Shown here: piece by piece, positions 40,120 through 48,724 of the stretch
Numbering within the stretch: the first letter of the stretch is position 1
How the letters are laid out: every line of letters begins with the position of its first letter
Assembly (NCBI GenBank): GCA_021153185.1
Contig: JAGKTY010000003.1
Span: forward strand, 47,649 to 111,648
DNA: 64,000 nucleotides
Direction of reading: 5' to 3'
Origin: Lachnospiraceae bacterium
GTDB taxonomy: Bacteria > Bacillota > Clostridia > Lachnospirales > Lachnospiraceae
The notes under the pieces: generated by a model
Seen by the model: only the letters and a program-made list of their open reading frames with translations
Told to the model about the DNA's origin: nothing
The model's database searches: none
Position numbers and translations under genes: made by a program

Positions 40120-42378
40120 CTAAATGTTTCTTTTTCTAAGTTGTAAAAATATGATAAAAAGCACGAAAAGAATGCCTGATATCCAAACCCAGACCGGAAT
40201 ATCCCTCACGTCAAAGCATCTGACATTGATCCACATCTGATTGATATCCTTATTGGCGTCATCAGGGTAATAACCCATGACCGCTGTTCGCTTAATTGTC
40301 TCCTGTGATGGATATTGTGATGTCAGCTGTCTTCCGATCTGCTCAGCACTTGCCGTTACGACATAATTCTCATCTGTGTTATCTCCTGAGAAGAAATAAC
40401 CAAGCGGATATGCTACCGTCTCCTCATCATCCTCAGCGCTGTAGCACCAGTTCAGATACTGAAAAACCGTGTCATCGCCTTCCTCTCCCGCAATGCAGGA
40501 AGTATAGCCGATATAGTACATATTGCGGACGACATTTTCCGGCATCGATACGTAATTGACAAAGGCTTCTGCAGCCTGCTGCTTTTGTGCATCATCACCG
40601 ATGCCCTTCTTTAACATAACCCATCCGTCAAACCAGAGATTCGTACATTCTCTCGGAACCGCAAATTTGAGTGTGACGCCGTCTTCGTCTGCCTGATCCA
40701 TCGCATAAACAGCATCTCCCGACCACTGATAGTTTCCGACGATTTTGCCGGTAACCATATCAGCCTTACCGCTGTCTGTCTCAAGTGCGTATATATTGCC
40801 CATGATATCCTGAAGCCGCTCCTGCACCGCATAGATTGTATCCGGCGCGACATCATTCATCTCCTCTGCCACGCGTTTTTCATAATTCGGATCATCCAGG
40901 AATTCCTGACTCGTCAGCAAATCCTTTTTCTCGATTCCAAGCACTGCAAAATACGTATCGCGCACATTGTCCTTTAAGGTAATGCGGCGCCTGAATTTTG
41001 GATTTTCAAATACCGTCCAGGTAGATGCCTCTTCCTCTGTCATATATAAAGGATTATAAAGGACACCCGTAATGCCCCACATATAACCGGCCGCATATTT
41101 ACTCCAAGGCTCATCGTTAATTTTGTTGTCGTCAAATACCTTCCTGATATAAGGCGATACGCCCTTTGCATAATAATTCAGGGCAAATTCACGGTCGTAA
41201 AATTCATCCGAAAAAGGCGTCAGCTGATCCTCTTCCATCAGCTTCATAATCATATAGTCTGACGGACAGACGAGGTCGTACGTATCGCCCATCGTGAGCT
41301 GGTTATACAAATCTTCATTCGTACCAAAGCAGGAATACTCTACATGGACCTCCTGCCCGTACGTATCGAGATACCACTTTTCAAAATCGTCAAACATTGC
41401 CTCCTTGCCCAGGATGGATACGCCGTTATCGAGTTCTATGCGCTCCTCCTCATCCCAGTCTCCGAGGTCAATGTACTCCTCCCAGTTGCAGACACGAAGC
41501 GTAACCGGTTTGGCAAATGTCTCTGCGGAAAGACCGATTGTGGCGAGCGTACATGTAACAACAAATACAATGATGTAATTCACTTTTCCCGTCTGCTTCG
41601 GTTTGCTCTTTGACGTCACATTCATCAAAAGCACTACGAGAATGACAACCATGAAAATCACGGTGGAAAGCGCCCAGAGTGCGGTTTTTATCTCCGTCTG
41701 CGAGCCCTTTGTCGCATTGACAACATACGTCGAAATCGTATTGAATGTTGCCGGCTTCGTATAGCTGGCAATGAAATAATCGTCTAACGACAGCGTGATG
41801 GCAAGCGTAAAGCCTGACAAAATGCCCGGGAAAATCTGTGGTATCACGACCTTGACAAATGCTGTCTTTGCATCTGCCCCGAGATCGAGCGCCGCCTCAT
41901 ACAGACTTTCATCCATCTGCTTAAGCTTTGGCAGAACAGACAAATACACAAATGGCGCAGAGAGAATCACATGTCCGACAATCAGCGGAAAAAAGCTCTC
42001 CTTATCCATTCCAAACACAACAATTAACAAAATACAGACAGAAAAACCTGTCACAACGTCGGCATTGACGACCGGCACCTCATTGAGTGCTGCAATCCCC
42101 GCTTTATACCAGCTTTTGCCGTAAAAGGCGCCGATTGCACCGAGCGAACCCAAAACGGTAGCAAGAAACGCAGAGCCAAATGCAAGCAGGAGCGTGCCTC
42201 CTATCATTGCCCGAAGCTCTTCGTTTTCAATGAGTGTCCAATAATTATCAAGACTAAATCCGTGAACCGTTCCAATATTTGCACTCGTTGTAAAGCTGTA
42301 AAATGCCAGAATTAAAATCGGAAAATACAGCAGAAACAAAACGGCAGACAGATAAATGGTGCTTCCTATTTTTTTCAT
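40120..42378 (-). CDS. potCD: fused PotC permease and PotD substrate-binding protein
   Basis: A 752-residue fusion. Residues 1-255 are a PotC-type permease with about six membrane helices and the EAA loop (161-180) that docks on the ATPase. A further membrane helix (about 268-284) leads straight into a PotD-like spermidine/putrescine-binding protein (about 291-722) starting LRVCNWEEYID, with the FDDFEKWY and YDLVCPSDYMI motifs. A last helix (about 728-746) ends in basic RKRN. The binding protein is thus tethered at both ends outside the membrane instead of being a lipoprotein. It overlaps potB by four bases. Confidence 0.94.
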   Translation of the reverse strand: MKKIGSTIYLSAVLFLLYFPILILAFYSFTTSANIGTVHGFSLDNYWTLIENEELRAMIGGTLLLAFGSAFLATVLGSLGAIGAFYGKSWYKAGIAALNEVPVVNADVVTGFSVCILLIVVFGMDKESFFPLIVGHVILSAPFVYLSVLPKLKQMDESLYEAALDLGADAKTAFVKVVIPQIFPGILSGFTLAITLSLDDYFIASYTKPATFNTISTYVVNATKGSQTEIKTALWALSTVIFMVVILVVLLMNVTSKSKPKQTGKVNYIIVFVVTCTLATIGLSAETFAKPVTLRVCNWEEYIDLGDWDEEERIELDNGVSILGKEAMFDDFEKWYLDTYGQEVHVEYSCFGTNEDLYNQLTMGDTYDLVCPSDYMIMKLMEEDQLTPFSDEFYDREFALNYYAKGVSPYIRKVFDDNKINDEPWSKYAAGYMWGITGVLYNPLYMTEEEASTWTVFENPKFRRRITLKDNVRDTYFAVLGIEKKDLLTSQEFLDDPNYEKRVAEEMNDVAPDTIYAVQERLQDIMGNIYALETDSGKADMVTGKIVGNYQWSGDAVYAMDQADEDGVTLKFAVPRECTNLWFDGWVMLKKGIGDDAQKQQAAEAFVNYVSMPENVVRNMYYIGYTSCIAGEEGDDTVFQYLNWCYSAEDDEETVAYPLGYFFSGDNTDENYVVTASAEQIGRQLTSQYPSQETIKRTAVMGYYPDDANKDINQMWINVRCFDVRDIPVWVWISGILFVLFIIFLQLRKRNI

Positions 42379-43175
42379 GATAACAGTGCACCTCCTCTCC
42401 CGGTCTCCTGCGTATCATACCGGTTCGTATACAAGGTAAATACGAGAATGATAACAAGTAACACAAGTGCAATCATCGAACCATTGTTCCAATCGTAAGC
42501 ACTGAAATAACTTCCGATCAGACTGCCCATGATATACGTGCTGTTGCAGAGCATATCCAGCACAACATAGTTTGTCATCGATGGCAAAAAGACCATGACG
42601 ACACCACTGACGATGCCCGGCATCGAGAGCGGAATGGTCACCTTCCAAAATACGGAAAACGGTGTTGCGCCAAGGTCTGCCGCTGCCTCAAGCAGTGTAC
42701 CATCCAGCTTCAAAAGCGTCGTATACATCGGCAAAATCATAAATGGCAGAAAATCATACGTCATACCGATAATCGTATTGAGAAACGGATGAAACGCCAG
42801 ATTGCCTTCCAGCAGTGTAAGCACTTCCTTCAGTGCGGTAATGCGCAACGTAAAATTAATCCACATTGGCATCACAAACAACAGTACAATGACTGTTTTA
42901 TGTTTCATTTTGCTTCTCGCCAAAAGATACGCAACCGGGTAGCCGATCAGCAGACATACGAGCGTCGTCGCAACCGCGATTGCAAGACTGTATACAAGTG
43001 TTCCAACTGTGTTTGGGGATGTAAAAAATCCTATGAGATTTTGCAGTGTAAACTGTCCTTGTCCGTTTGTGAACGCATAATACAAGATGACAAGCAGCGG
43101 TGCAGCCACAAAACAAACAAGAAACAGCGCATAAGGTATTCCCAAACAGTCTCTTCGAAATCCTTTTTCTTTCAT
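42375..43175 (-). CDS. potB: spermidine/putrescine ABC transporter permease
   Basis: A 266-residue permease with six membrane helices, partner of the PotC half encoded next. The EAA loop LLEAAADLGATPFSVFWKVTIPLSMPGI (about 180-205) contacts the PotA ATPase. Length is normal. The stop overlaps the start of the PotCD gene (ATGA), and the start lies 11 bases after potA, so the four functions are made from one transcript. Confidence 0.94.
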   Translation of the reverse strand: MKEKGFRRDCLGIPYALFLVCFVAAPLLVILYYAFTNGQGQFTLQNLIGFFTSPNTVGTLVYSLAIAVATTLVCLLIGYPVAYLLARSKMKHKTVIVLLFVMPMWINFTLRITALKEVLTLLEGNLAFHPFLNTIIGMTYDFLPFMILPMYTTLLKLDGTLLEAAADLGATPFSVFWKVTIPLSMPGIVSGVVMVFLPSMTNYVVLDMLCNSTYIMGSLIGSYFSAYDWNNGSMIALVLLVIILVFTLYTNRYDTQETGRGGALLS

Positions 43176-43186
43176 CTTCCGTTCCC

Positions 43187-44629
43187 CTATTTCTTGAGTG
43201 TAAACTGCATTTTTTGTTCATCGAGTATGAGGCTGACAAAGTCATCCATATTCCACAAATCCTCGTCATCGACAATGATGTCAAAATCATCCACCGTACG
43301 GACAACATAGCTGTAATGGTCACCCTTGTAAATCAGGTTGATAATATGACCTTGAAGCTGACCGGCCTCTTTGTCATCACTCATCTGAATATCATTTGGT
43401 CTGATTGAAATTGTTACCTTCAGCTTACTTATATCAATCTCATCGCCATGGGAATCGACATACAAGCCCTCTTCCTCCTTACGGATGCCCGGCAAAATGG
43501 ACGTAATGTTAATTCCAAGTCTGCCATCCATAAAGGAAAGACTGCCGTTTGTGTCAAAACCACTCTCAATTTTGTTGAGCGTATGCTCTGCGAGCATTAC
43601 ATGGATGCCATCCGGCTCAATGACAAGACCGACCTGCTCTCCAACCTTTGCCTTTTTTGTCGTCTGGATGACAATTTCATTCTTGCCGGACATCACTGTG
43701 ATTTCATAGTGAACTCCTTTAAATACCTGTGAGATCACTTTTCCGGTAATCATACCCTTTTGCGGCTCTGTAATCACAATATCCTCAGGGCGGACAACCG
43801 CGTCGATCATCGTTCCCTGCTCTACTTCGTCAAGGCATTTAAAATCGGCCCCGCAGAAACGGACAAGCTTATCGCCCGTCATGATTCCGCCAAAAATATT
43901 ACTCTCTCCGATAAAATCCGCAACAAACGCATTTTTCGGTTCATTGTAAATATCCTCCGGCGTTCCGACCTGCTGTGTCTGCCCTTCCGACATAACGACT
44001 ATTTTGTCGGACATCGTAAGTGCTTCTTCCTGGTCATGCGTGACATAAATAAACGTAATGCCGAGCTTTTCATGCATATTTTTCAGCTCAAGCTGCATCT
44101 CTTTACGCATTTTGAGGTCAAGCGCACCAAGCGGCTCGTCAAGCAGAAGAATTTCCGGCTCGTTGACAAGCGCTCTTGCAATTGCGATCCTCTGCTGCTG
44201 TCCACCGGAAAGTGTCGCAATCTTACGCTCCTCAAAGCCCTCTAAATCTACCATCTCCAGGGCTTTATTCACTTTTTTATTGATTTCGCTTTTCGGAAGT
44301 TTTTTAAGCTTCAGTCCAAACGCGATGTTGTCATAAACATTGAGATGCGGAAACAATGCATAGCGCTGGAATACCGTGTTAATCGGGCGTTTATTTGGCG
44401 GAAGATTCTCAATCTCCTTGCCGTTTAATAAAATTTGTCCCTGTGAAGGCGTATCAAATCCCGCAATCATGCGAAGTGTCGTTGTCTTTCCGCAACCGGA
44501 TGGTCCTAAAAATGTCACGAATTCCCCCCGCTTGACTGTCAGATTAAAATCCTTCACTGCCTCAAATCCATCTTCAAACGTTTTCGTGATGTTCCTTAGT
44601 TCAATGATGTTGTCATTCGTCTGTTGCAT
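43187..44629 (-). CDS. potA: spermidine/putrescine ABC transporter ATPase with two TOBE domains
   Basis: A 480-residue ATPase; usual PotA is about 370. It has Walker A GPSGCGKTT, the signature LSGGQQQR, Walker B ILLLDEP and the His-loop THDQEE. After the ATPase core, a TOBE domain (about 275-355, with VVRPEDI and VISQVFKGVHYE) is followed by a second, similar block (about 405-480, with SIRPNDI and IINLIYKGDHYS), so the extra length is a tandem TOBE repeat joined by a linker. TOBE domains in this class bind regulatory ligands. The ATG at 44629 has a GGAGA site; an earlier start begins next to the trkH stop. Confidence 0.93.
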   Translation of the reverse strand: MQQTNDNIIELRNITKTFEDGFEAVKDFNLTVKRGEFVTFLGPSGCGKTTTLRMIAGFDTPSQGQILLNGKEIENLPPNKRPINTVFQRYALFPHLNVYDNIAFGLKLKKLPKSEINKKVNKALEMVDLEGFEERKIATLSGGQQQRIAIARALVNEPEILLLDEPLGALDLKMRKEMQLELKNMHEKLGITFIYVTHDQEEALTMSDKIVVMSEGQTQQVGTPEDIYNEPKNAFVADFIGESNIFGGIMTGDKLVRFCGADFKCLDEVEQGTMIDAVVRPEDIVITEPQKGMITGKVISQVFKGVHYEITVMSGKNEIVIQTTKKAKVGEQVGLVIEPDGIHVMLAEHTLNKIESGFDTNGSLSFMDGRLGINITSILPGIRKEEEGLYVDSHGDEIDISKLKVTISIRPNDIQMSDDKEAGQLQGHIINLIYKGDHYSYVVRTVDDFDIIVDDEDLWNMDDFVSLILDEQKMQFTLKK

Positions 44630-44662
44630 CGCAAACTCTCCTTTTTGGGTATCCGTACGCAT

Positions 44663-46117
44663 TTATTTCCTGCGCCATGTGCTATATGAAAACAGAACAA
44701 GCATTGGGAAAATCTCCAAGCGGCCTGCAAGCATATCAATAATCAATACAATCTTTGAAAATACGCCAAACCCCGCATAATTGCATGTCGGTCCTACCGC
44801 ATCAAATCCCGGTCCGATGTTATTAAAACAGGCAATCACACTTGAGATATTGGTCGTAATGGAAAATCCGTCAATGGAAACGAGCAAAACACTTACAATC
44901 ATGATGGCACAATACGCCGACAGATATGTGTCGATGTTGCGCAGTACCTGCTCGCTGACCATCTGACCGTTGTTCCTGACAACCTCAACCTTTTGCGGGT
45001 TTAAGATACGGCGCATATTCCGTTTGAGGTTTTTCATTAAAAGTAATGCCCTGCCACACTTAAATCCACCGCCGGTACTTCCTGCGCATGCGCCGAAAAT
45101 CATCAAAATAAGCAAAATGGTTTTCGAAAAGCCCGGCCACAAATCAAAGTCTGTCGTGGCAAAACCGGTCGTCGTTACAACCGTTGCCACCTGAAAGGCT
45201 GCATGCCGCACAGTCTCTGAAAGCGTACCGTAAAAGCCTTTCAGATTCCATGTGATAAGCGCAATACTTCCTGCCACCATCACAACGTACATGCGGAGCT
45301 CTTCGTCCAGGAAAACCTTCTTAAACTGCCCTAAAATCATTAAATAGTAACAGCTGAAGTTCACGCCGAACAGCAGCATAAATACGGTACACACATTTTG
45401 AATGTACGGACTGTATCCCGCAATGCTGTCATTTTTGATACCGAATCCGCCCGTACCTGCCGTTCCGAACGCCGTACAGACAGCATCGAACACCGGCATA
45501 TGTCCGGCTATCAAAAACAGGAAGTCAAGCACCGTCAAAATCAGGTACAACAAGTATAAAATCATCGCAGTCGTGCGCATCTTCGGAACGAGCTTTCCGA
45601 CATCCGGACCCGGGCTTTCCGCGCGCAAAATGTGCATGGTAAATCCTTTTCCTTTGTCGTTCTTTGAGGAAAGTGCAAGCAAGAATACAAGAACGCCCAT
45701 TCCGCCGAGCCAATGGCTAAAGCTTCGCCAGTATAAATTTCCTCTGGATATCCCCTCAACCGCCGGCAAAATTGACGCTCCTGTCGTCGTAAATCCCGAA
45801 ACAATCTCAAACAACGCGTCGATATAAGACGGAATCTCTTTTGACAGATAAAACGGAAGACATCCGAGAAGACTCATCACAATCCAGCTAAGTCCGACGC
45901 ACACGAGTCCTTCTCTTGCGTAAAAAGCCTTTTGTGCTTTGCGGCACCATAAATACAGAAGTCCCGCTACGACTATGATCAACATCATGGTCGTTAAAAA
46001 TGCCTTCGTCACGCCCATGTCTCCATCATATGCAGCGATGAGCAATGCCGGCAGCATAAAAATCACTTCCACAAATAAAAGCTGGGAAATAAACTTTCCA
46101 ATCATTTTATAATTCAT
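44663..46117 (-). CDS. trkH: potassium uptake protein TrkH
   Basis: A 484-residue membrane channel subunit with four M1-P-M2 repeats. Filter segments include TTTGASILP, GTAGTGGFG, TVVTTTGFATTD and IGPGFDAVG, each with a conserved Gly. It conducts K+ (or Na+) into the cell and is gated by TrkA, encoded 14 bases upstream. Length matches TrkH/KtrB types with the longer N-terminus. potA follows after 33 bases with no visible terminator. Confidence 0.95.
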   Translation of the reverse strand: MNYKMIGKFISQLLFVEVIFMLPALLIAAYDGDMGVTKAFLTTMMLIIVVAGLLYLWCRKAQKAFYAREGLVCVGLSWIVMSLLGCLPFYLSKEIPSYIDALFEIVSGFTTTGASILPAVEGISRGNLYWRSFSHWLGGMGVLVFLLALSSKNDKGKGFTMHILRAESPGPDVGKLVPKMRTTAMILYLLYLILTVLDFLFLIAGHMPVFDAVCTAFGTAGTGGFGIKNDSIAGYSPYIQNVCTVFMLLFGVNFSCYYLMILGQFKKVFLDEELRMYVVMVAGSIALITWNLKGFYGTLSETVRHAAFQVATVVTTTGFATTDFDLWPGFSKTILLILMIFGACAGSTGGGFKCGRALLLMKNLKRNMRRILNPQKVEVVRNNGQMVSEQVLRNIDTYLSAYCAIMIVSVLLVSIDGFSITTNISSVIACFNNIGPGFDAVGPTCNYAGFGVFSKIVLIIDMLAGRLEIFPMLVLFSYSTWRRK

Positions 46118-46131
46118 ATATCTCTTTTACC

Positions 46132-47493
46132 CTACAAGAAAATATCATTAATCTGCCGAATCTGGTTATCGCCGCCCGACACAATAATGACGGCATCTCC
46201 CTTCTTCATCACAGATTCACCGGTTGGGAATTCCACGCCCTTTCCCATGTGTCTGATGCTGACAATGCGGACATTTTTTTTGAATTTTAATTCTTTGAGC
46301 GGAACCCCGGTATTACGCACCTTTTCATCCACCACAAATTCAAGTGCCTCCGCCTCTCCGTCTGCAATCGCATGAATGGCGAGTGCTGCCCCGGATTTGT
46401 TCTGCATCGCACGCACATACGTCACAATATTGTTACAGCAAAGCTCCTTTGCACAGATGACGCTGCCAATGGAAAGGCTGTCCATCATACTGTTATTTTC
46501 CAGATGTGCCACCTTTGTGACCACCTGTTTTACGCCACACGATTTACCGTACAGTGAAATAATCATATTCATCTCATCAAGCGTTGTCATTGCAACAAGC
46601 GCATCGGTATTTTCAACGCCCATACTATCGAGCAGAAGCTGGCTGGAACCGTCGCCTTTTACAACATCCACATCCGGCAGTCTGTTGGCAAGCTCCACGC
46701 ATCTGTCCGAATCTTTTTCGATAATCTCCACATGCATGCCGCTCTTTTGCAAATCATCCGCCAGATAATAGCTGATACGGCCACCTCCGCAAATGATGAC
46801 ACGCTTTACTTTATTGGTAATGATTCCCAAATTCTTCAGCAGAAGCGTCAGGTCATTGGTTGCAGCCGTAACATAAATACGATCGCCCTGCTTTAAGATA
46901 TAATTACCATCCGGAATAGAGGTCTGACCATCCCTTCTTACCGCACATACGATAACCTTTGTCTTGAGTGTATGATTAAGGCTGCAAATCGGCATATTAC
47001 AGAGCTTGCTGCCCTCCTCAACCTTGAGTTCGACAATCTCAACACGTCCTTTTGCAAAGGTATCCCGTTTCAAAAATCCCGGATACTTCAAAAGCCTTGA
47101 TATCTCCCTTGCGGCCTGATATTCCGGATTGACAATCAGCGAAAGACCAAAAAGACTTCGCATGTTATAAATCTGTTCATTATATTCCGGATTTCTGATA
47201 CGTGCAATCGTGTGCACATCCGGATTGATTCCATGCGCCGTCATCGCGCACAAAAGATTGATCTCATCCGCTCCGGTTACTGCGATAAGCAAATCTGCCT
47301 TTCGGATTCCGGCATGTATGAGCACCTGCATCGATGCGCAGTTTCCCTGGACTGCCATCACATCGAAACGCTCCATACTCACGTCAAGAACACTTTGATC
47401 CTGGTCAATCAGTGTCAGATCATGCCCTTCCATGGAAAGCTTTTGTGTTAATATGCGGCCGACTTTACCGTCACCTGCAATGATAATTCTCAT
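46132..47493 (-). CDS. trkA: Trk potassium uptake system regulatory subunit TrkA
   Basis: A 453-residue cytoplasmic ring-forming regulator with two copies of the TrkA_N/TrkA_C pair. Each Rossmann half has a glycine motif: GDGKVGRIL near residue 6 and GGGRISYYLADDL near 235. It binds NAD(H) or ATP/ADP and opens TrkH. The ATG at 47493 has GGGAGGGG upstream and is preferred over an in-frame start 12 codons earlier. It is the first gene of the trkA-trkH unit with its own promoter. Confidence 0.95.
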   Translation of the reverse strand: MRIIIAGDGKVGRILTQKLSMEGHDLTLIDQDQSVLDVSMERFDVMAVQGNCASMQVLIHAGIRKADLLIAVTGADEINLLCAMTAHGINPDVHTIARIRNPEYNEQIYNMRSLFGLSLIVNPEYQAAREISRLLKYPGFLKRDTFAKGRVEIVELKVEEGSKLCNMPICSLNHTLKTKVIVCAVRRDGQTSIPDGNYILKQGDRIYVTAATNDLTLLLKNLGIITNKVKRVIICGGGRISYYLADDLQKSGMHVEIIEKDSDRCVELANRLPDVDVVKGDGSSQLLLDSMGVENTDALVAMTTLDEMNMIISLYGKSCGVKQVVTKVAHLENNSMMDSLSIGSVICAKELCCNNIVTYVRAMQNKSGAALAIHAIADGEAEALEFVVDEKVRNTGVPLKELKFKKNVRIVSIRHMGKGVEFPTGESVMKKGDAVIIVSGGDNQIRQINDIFL

Positions 47494-47534
47494 ATACCCC
47501 TCCCAAATGATTGCGGTAGCTATATTCACGACAA

Positions 47535-47563
47535 ATCATAATCTATTTTACCGGGCTTTGCAA
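47535..47563 (-). promoter_or_regulatory. sigma-A promoter of trkA-trkH
   Basis: On the minus strand TTGCAA (47558-47563) and TATGAT (47535-47540) are 17 bases apart. It lies immediately after the stop of the carboxypeptidase gene. Confidence 0.72.
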
Positions 47564-48700
47564 TCATTTTGACATAAAATCATAGTAGATTGCGACATGG
47601 TCATAAATGCAGCGCCAGCTGCTTGTAGAACCGCCTGTCACACAGATGAGTTCTTTTCCATCCTCCCGCCTTGCATAACTGGCAGCACAGCTTCCGGACT
47701 GGACCACATAACCGGTTTTGGCACCCATCACCTCCGATGCCGTATCCTTATCTTCAATCCGCCTCATAAACCAGTTTGAAAGAACGATTCCCTCCGGGTG
47801 CTGCTCGGTCACCGCCGTGGTATACACTTTACTTCCGAGCACCTGCGCACAAAATTCATTGTCCTTTGCAGCATTCAAAATAACAGCCATGTCATAGACC
47901 GTGGAATAATGGTTTTCATCATACACACCGACGCAGTTCGTAAAATGGCTTGTCTCAGATAATCCAAGCTCTGCAAGCTTTTCATTCATCAAATCGACAA
48001 ACGCTTCCTGCGAACCCGCCACGTAAACGGCAAGTCCGACTGCCGCATCCGCTCCGGACGGCAAGATGGTTCCGTAAAACAAATCCCTGATCGGAACCGT
48101 CTCATCCTCCAAAAATCCGGCACTGCTGCAATCATTGACAAATCCGTAGTCCGTGATTTCTCTTGAAAAGGTAAATGTATCGTCCAAATTTTGTACGTGC
48201 TCGGCAGCAACAAGCAGGGTCAGAATCTTTGTCATAGATGCCGGATTCATACGCGTTTTCATATTTCTTCCGGCAATGATCTCATTCGTCTCAGGATCGA
48301 CAACAATGACCTGCTCACTGACAACCTCCTCATTAATTGAAAGAAGGTCGTTTGCTTCTTCATAAGAATACTGTTTCCCGCAAGGCTCCTCTTCATGCGC
48401 TTCGTTCTCGCTCACCTCCGGCGCAGATGAAGGCTCTACCGAAACCTCCGAGACCTCCTTATTTGGCTGTTTGCGAATGATGACATCTTTTGTTTTGGCA
48501 AACAGGCCTTTGATCAGTACCCCTGCTATCAAAAGAATGACCAGTCCCAATCCGATGTACGTCATTCTCCTAATCCGCATTCTCCGCAATTTCCGTTTGC
48601 GGTTGCGTTCATTCCGCTCTCTGCGTCTTCGTTCCCTTGCCTGTTTATATGCAAGGTCTTCCTCTATTTCCTCAGTAAATGACATGCGATTGTGTTCCAT
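47564..48700 (-). CDS. serine-type D-Ala-D-Ala carboxypeptidase (DacA/DacF family)
   Basis: A 378-residue penicillin-binding protein anchored by one N-terminal membrane segment (about 46-66) after a very basic, Arg-rich cytoplasmic start. The peptidase S11 domain has the SxxK motif in ASMTKI, a second motif SGADA where the usual form is SxN, and KTG in GAKTGY. It trims the terminal D-Ala from peptidoglycan stem peptides. The Asn-to-Ala change in the second motif may alter activity. Two GT-C glycosyltransferase genes lie directly upstream in the same direction. Confidence 0.9.
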   Translation of the reverse strand: MEHNRMSFTEEIEEDLAYKQARERRRRERNERNRKRKLRRMRIRRMTYIGLGLVILLIAGVLIKGLFAKTKDVIIRKQPNKEVSEVSVEPSSAPEVSENEAHEEEPCGKQYSYEEANDLLSINEEVVSEQVIVVDPETNEIIAGRNMKTRMNPASMTKILTLLVAAEHVQNLDDTFTFSREITDYGFVNDCSSAGFLEDETVPIRDLFYGTILPSGADAAVGLAVYVAGSQEAFVDLMNEKLAELGLSETSHFTNCVGVYDENHYSTVYDMAVILNAAKDNEFCAQVLGSKVYTTAVTEQHPEGIVLSNWFMRRIEDKDTASEVMGAKTGYVVQSGSCAASYARREDGKELICVTGGSTSSWRCIYDHVAIYYDFMSK

Positions 48701-48724
48701 AAATTCTCCTTTATATGCACATTG

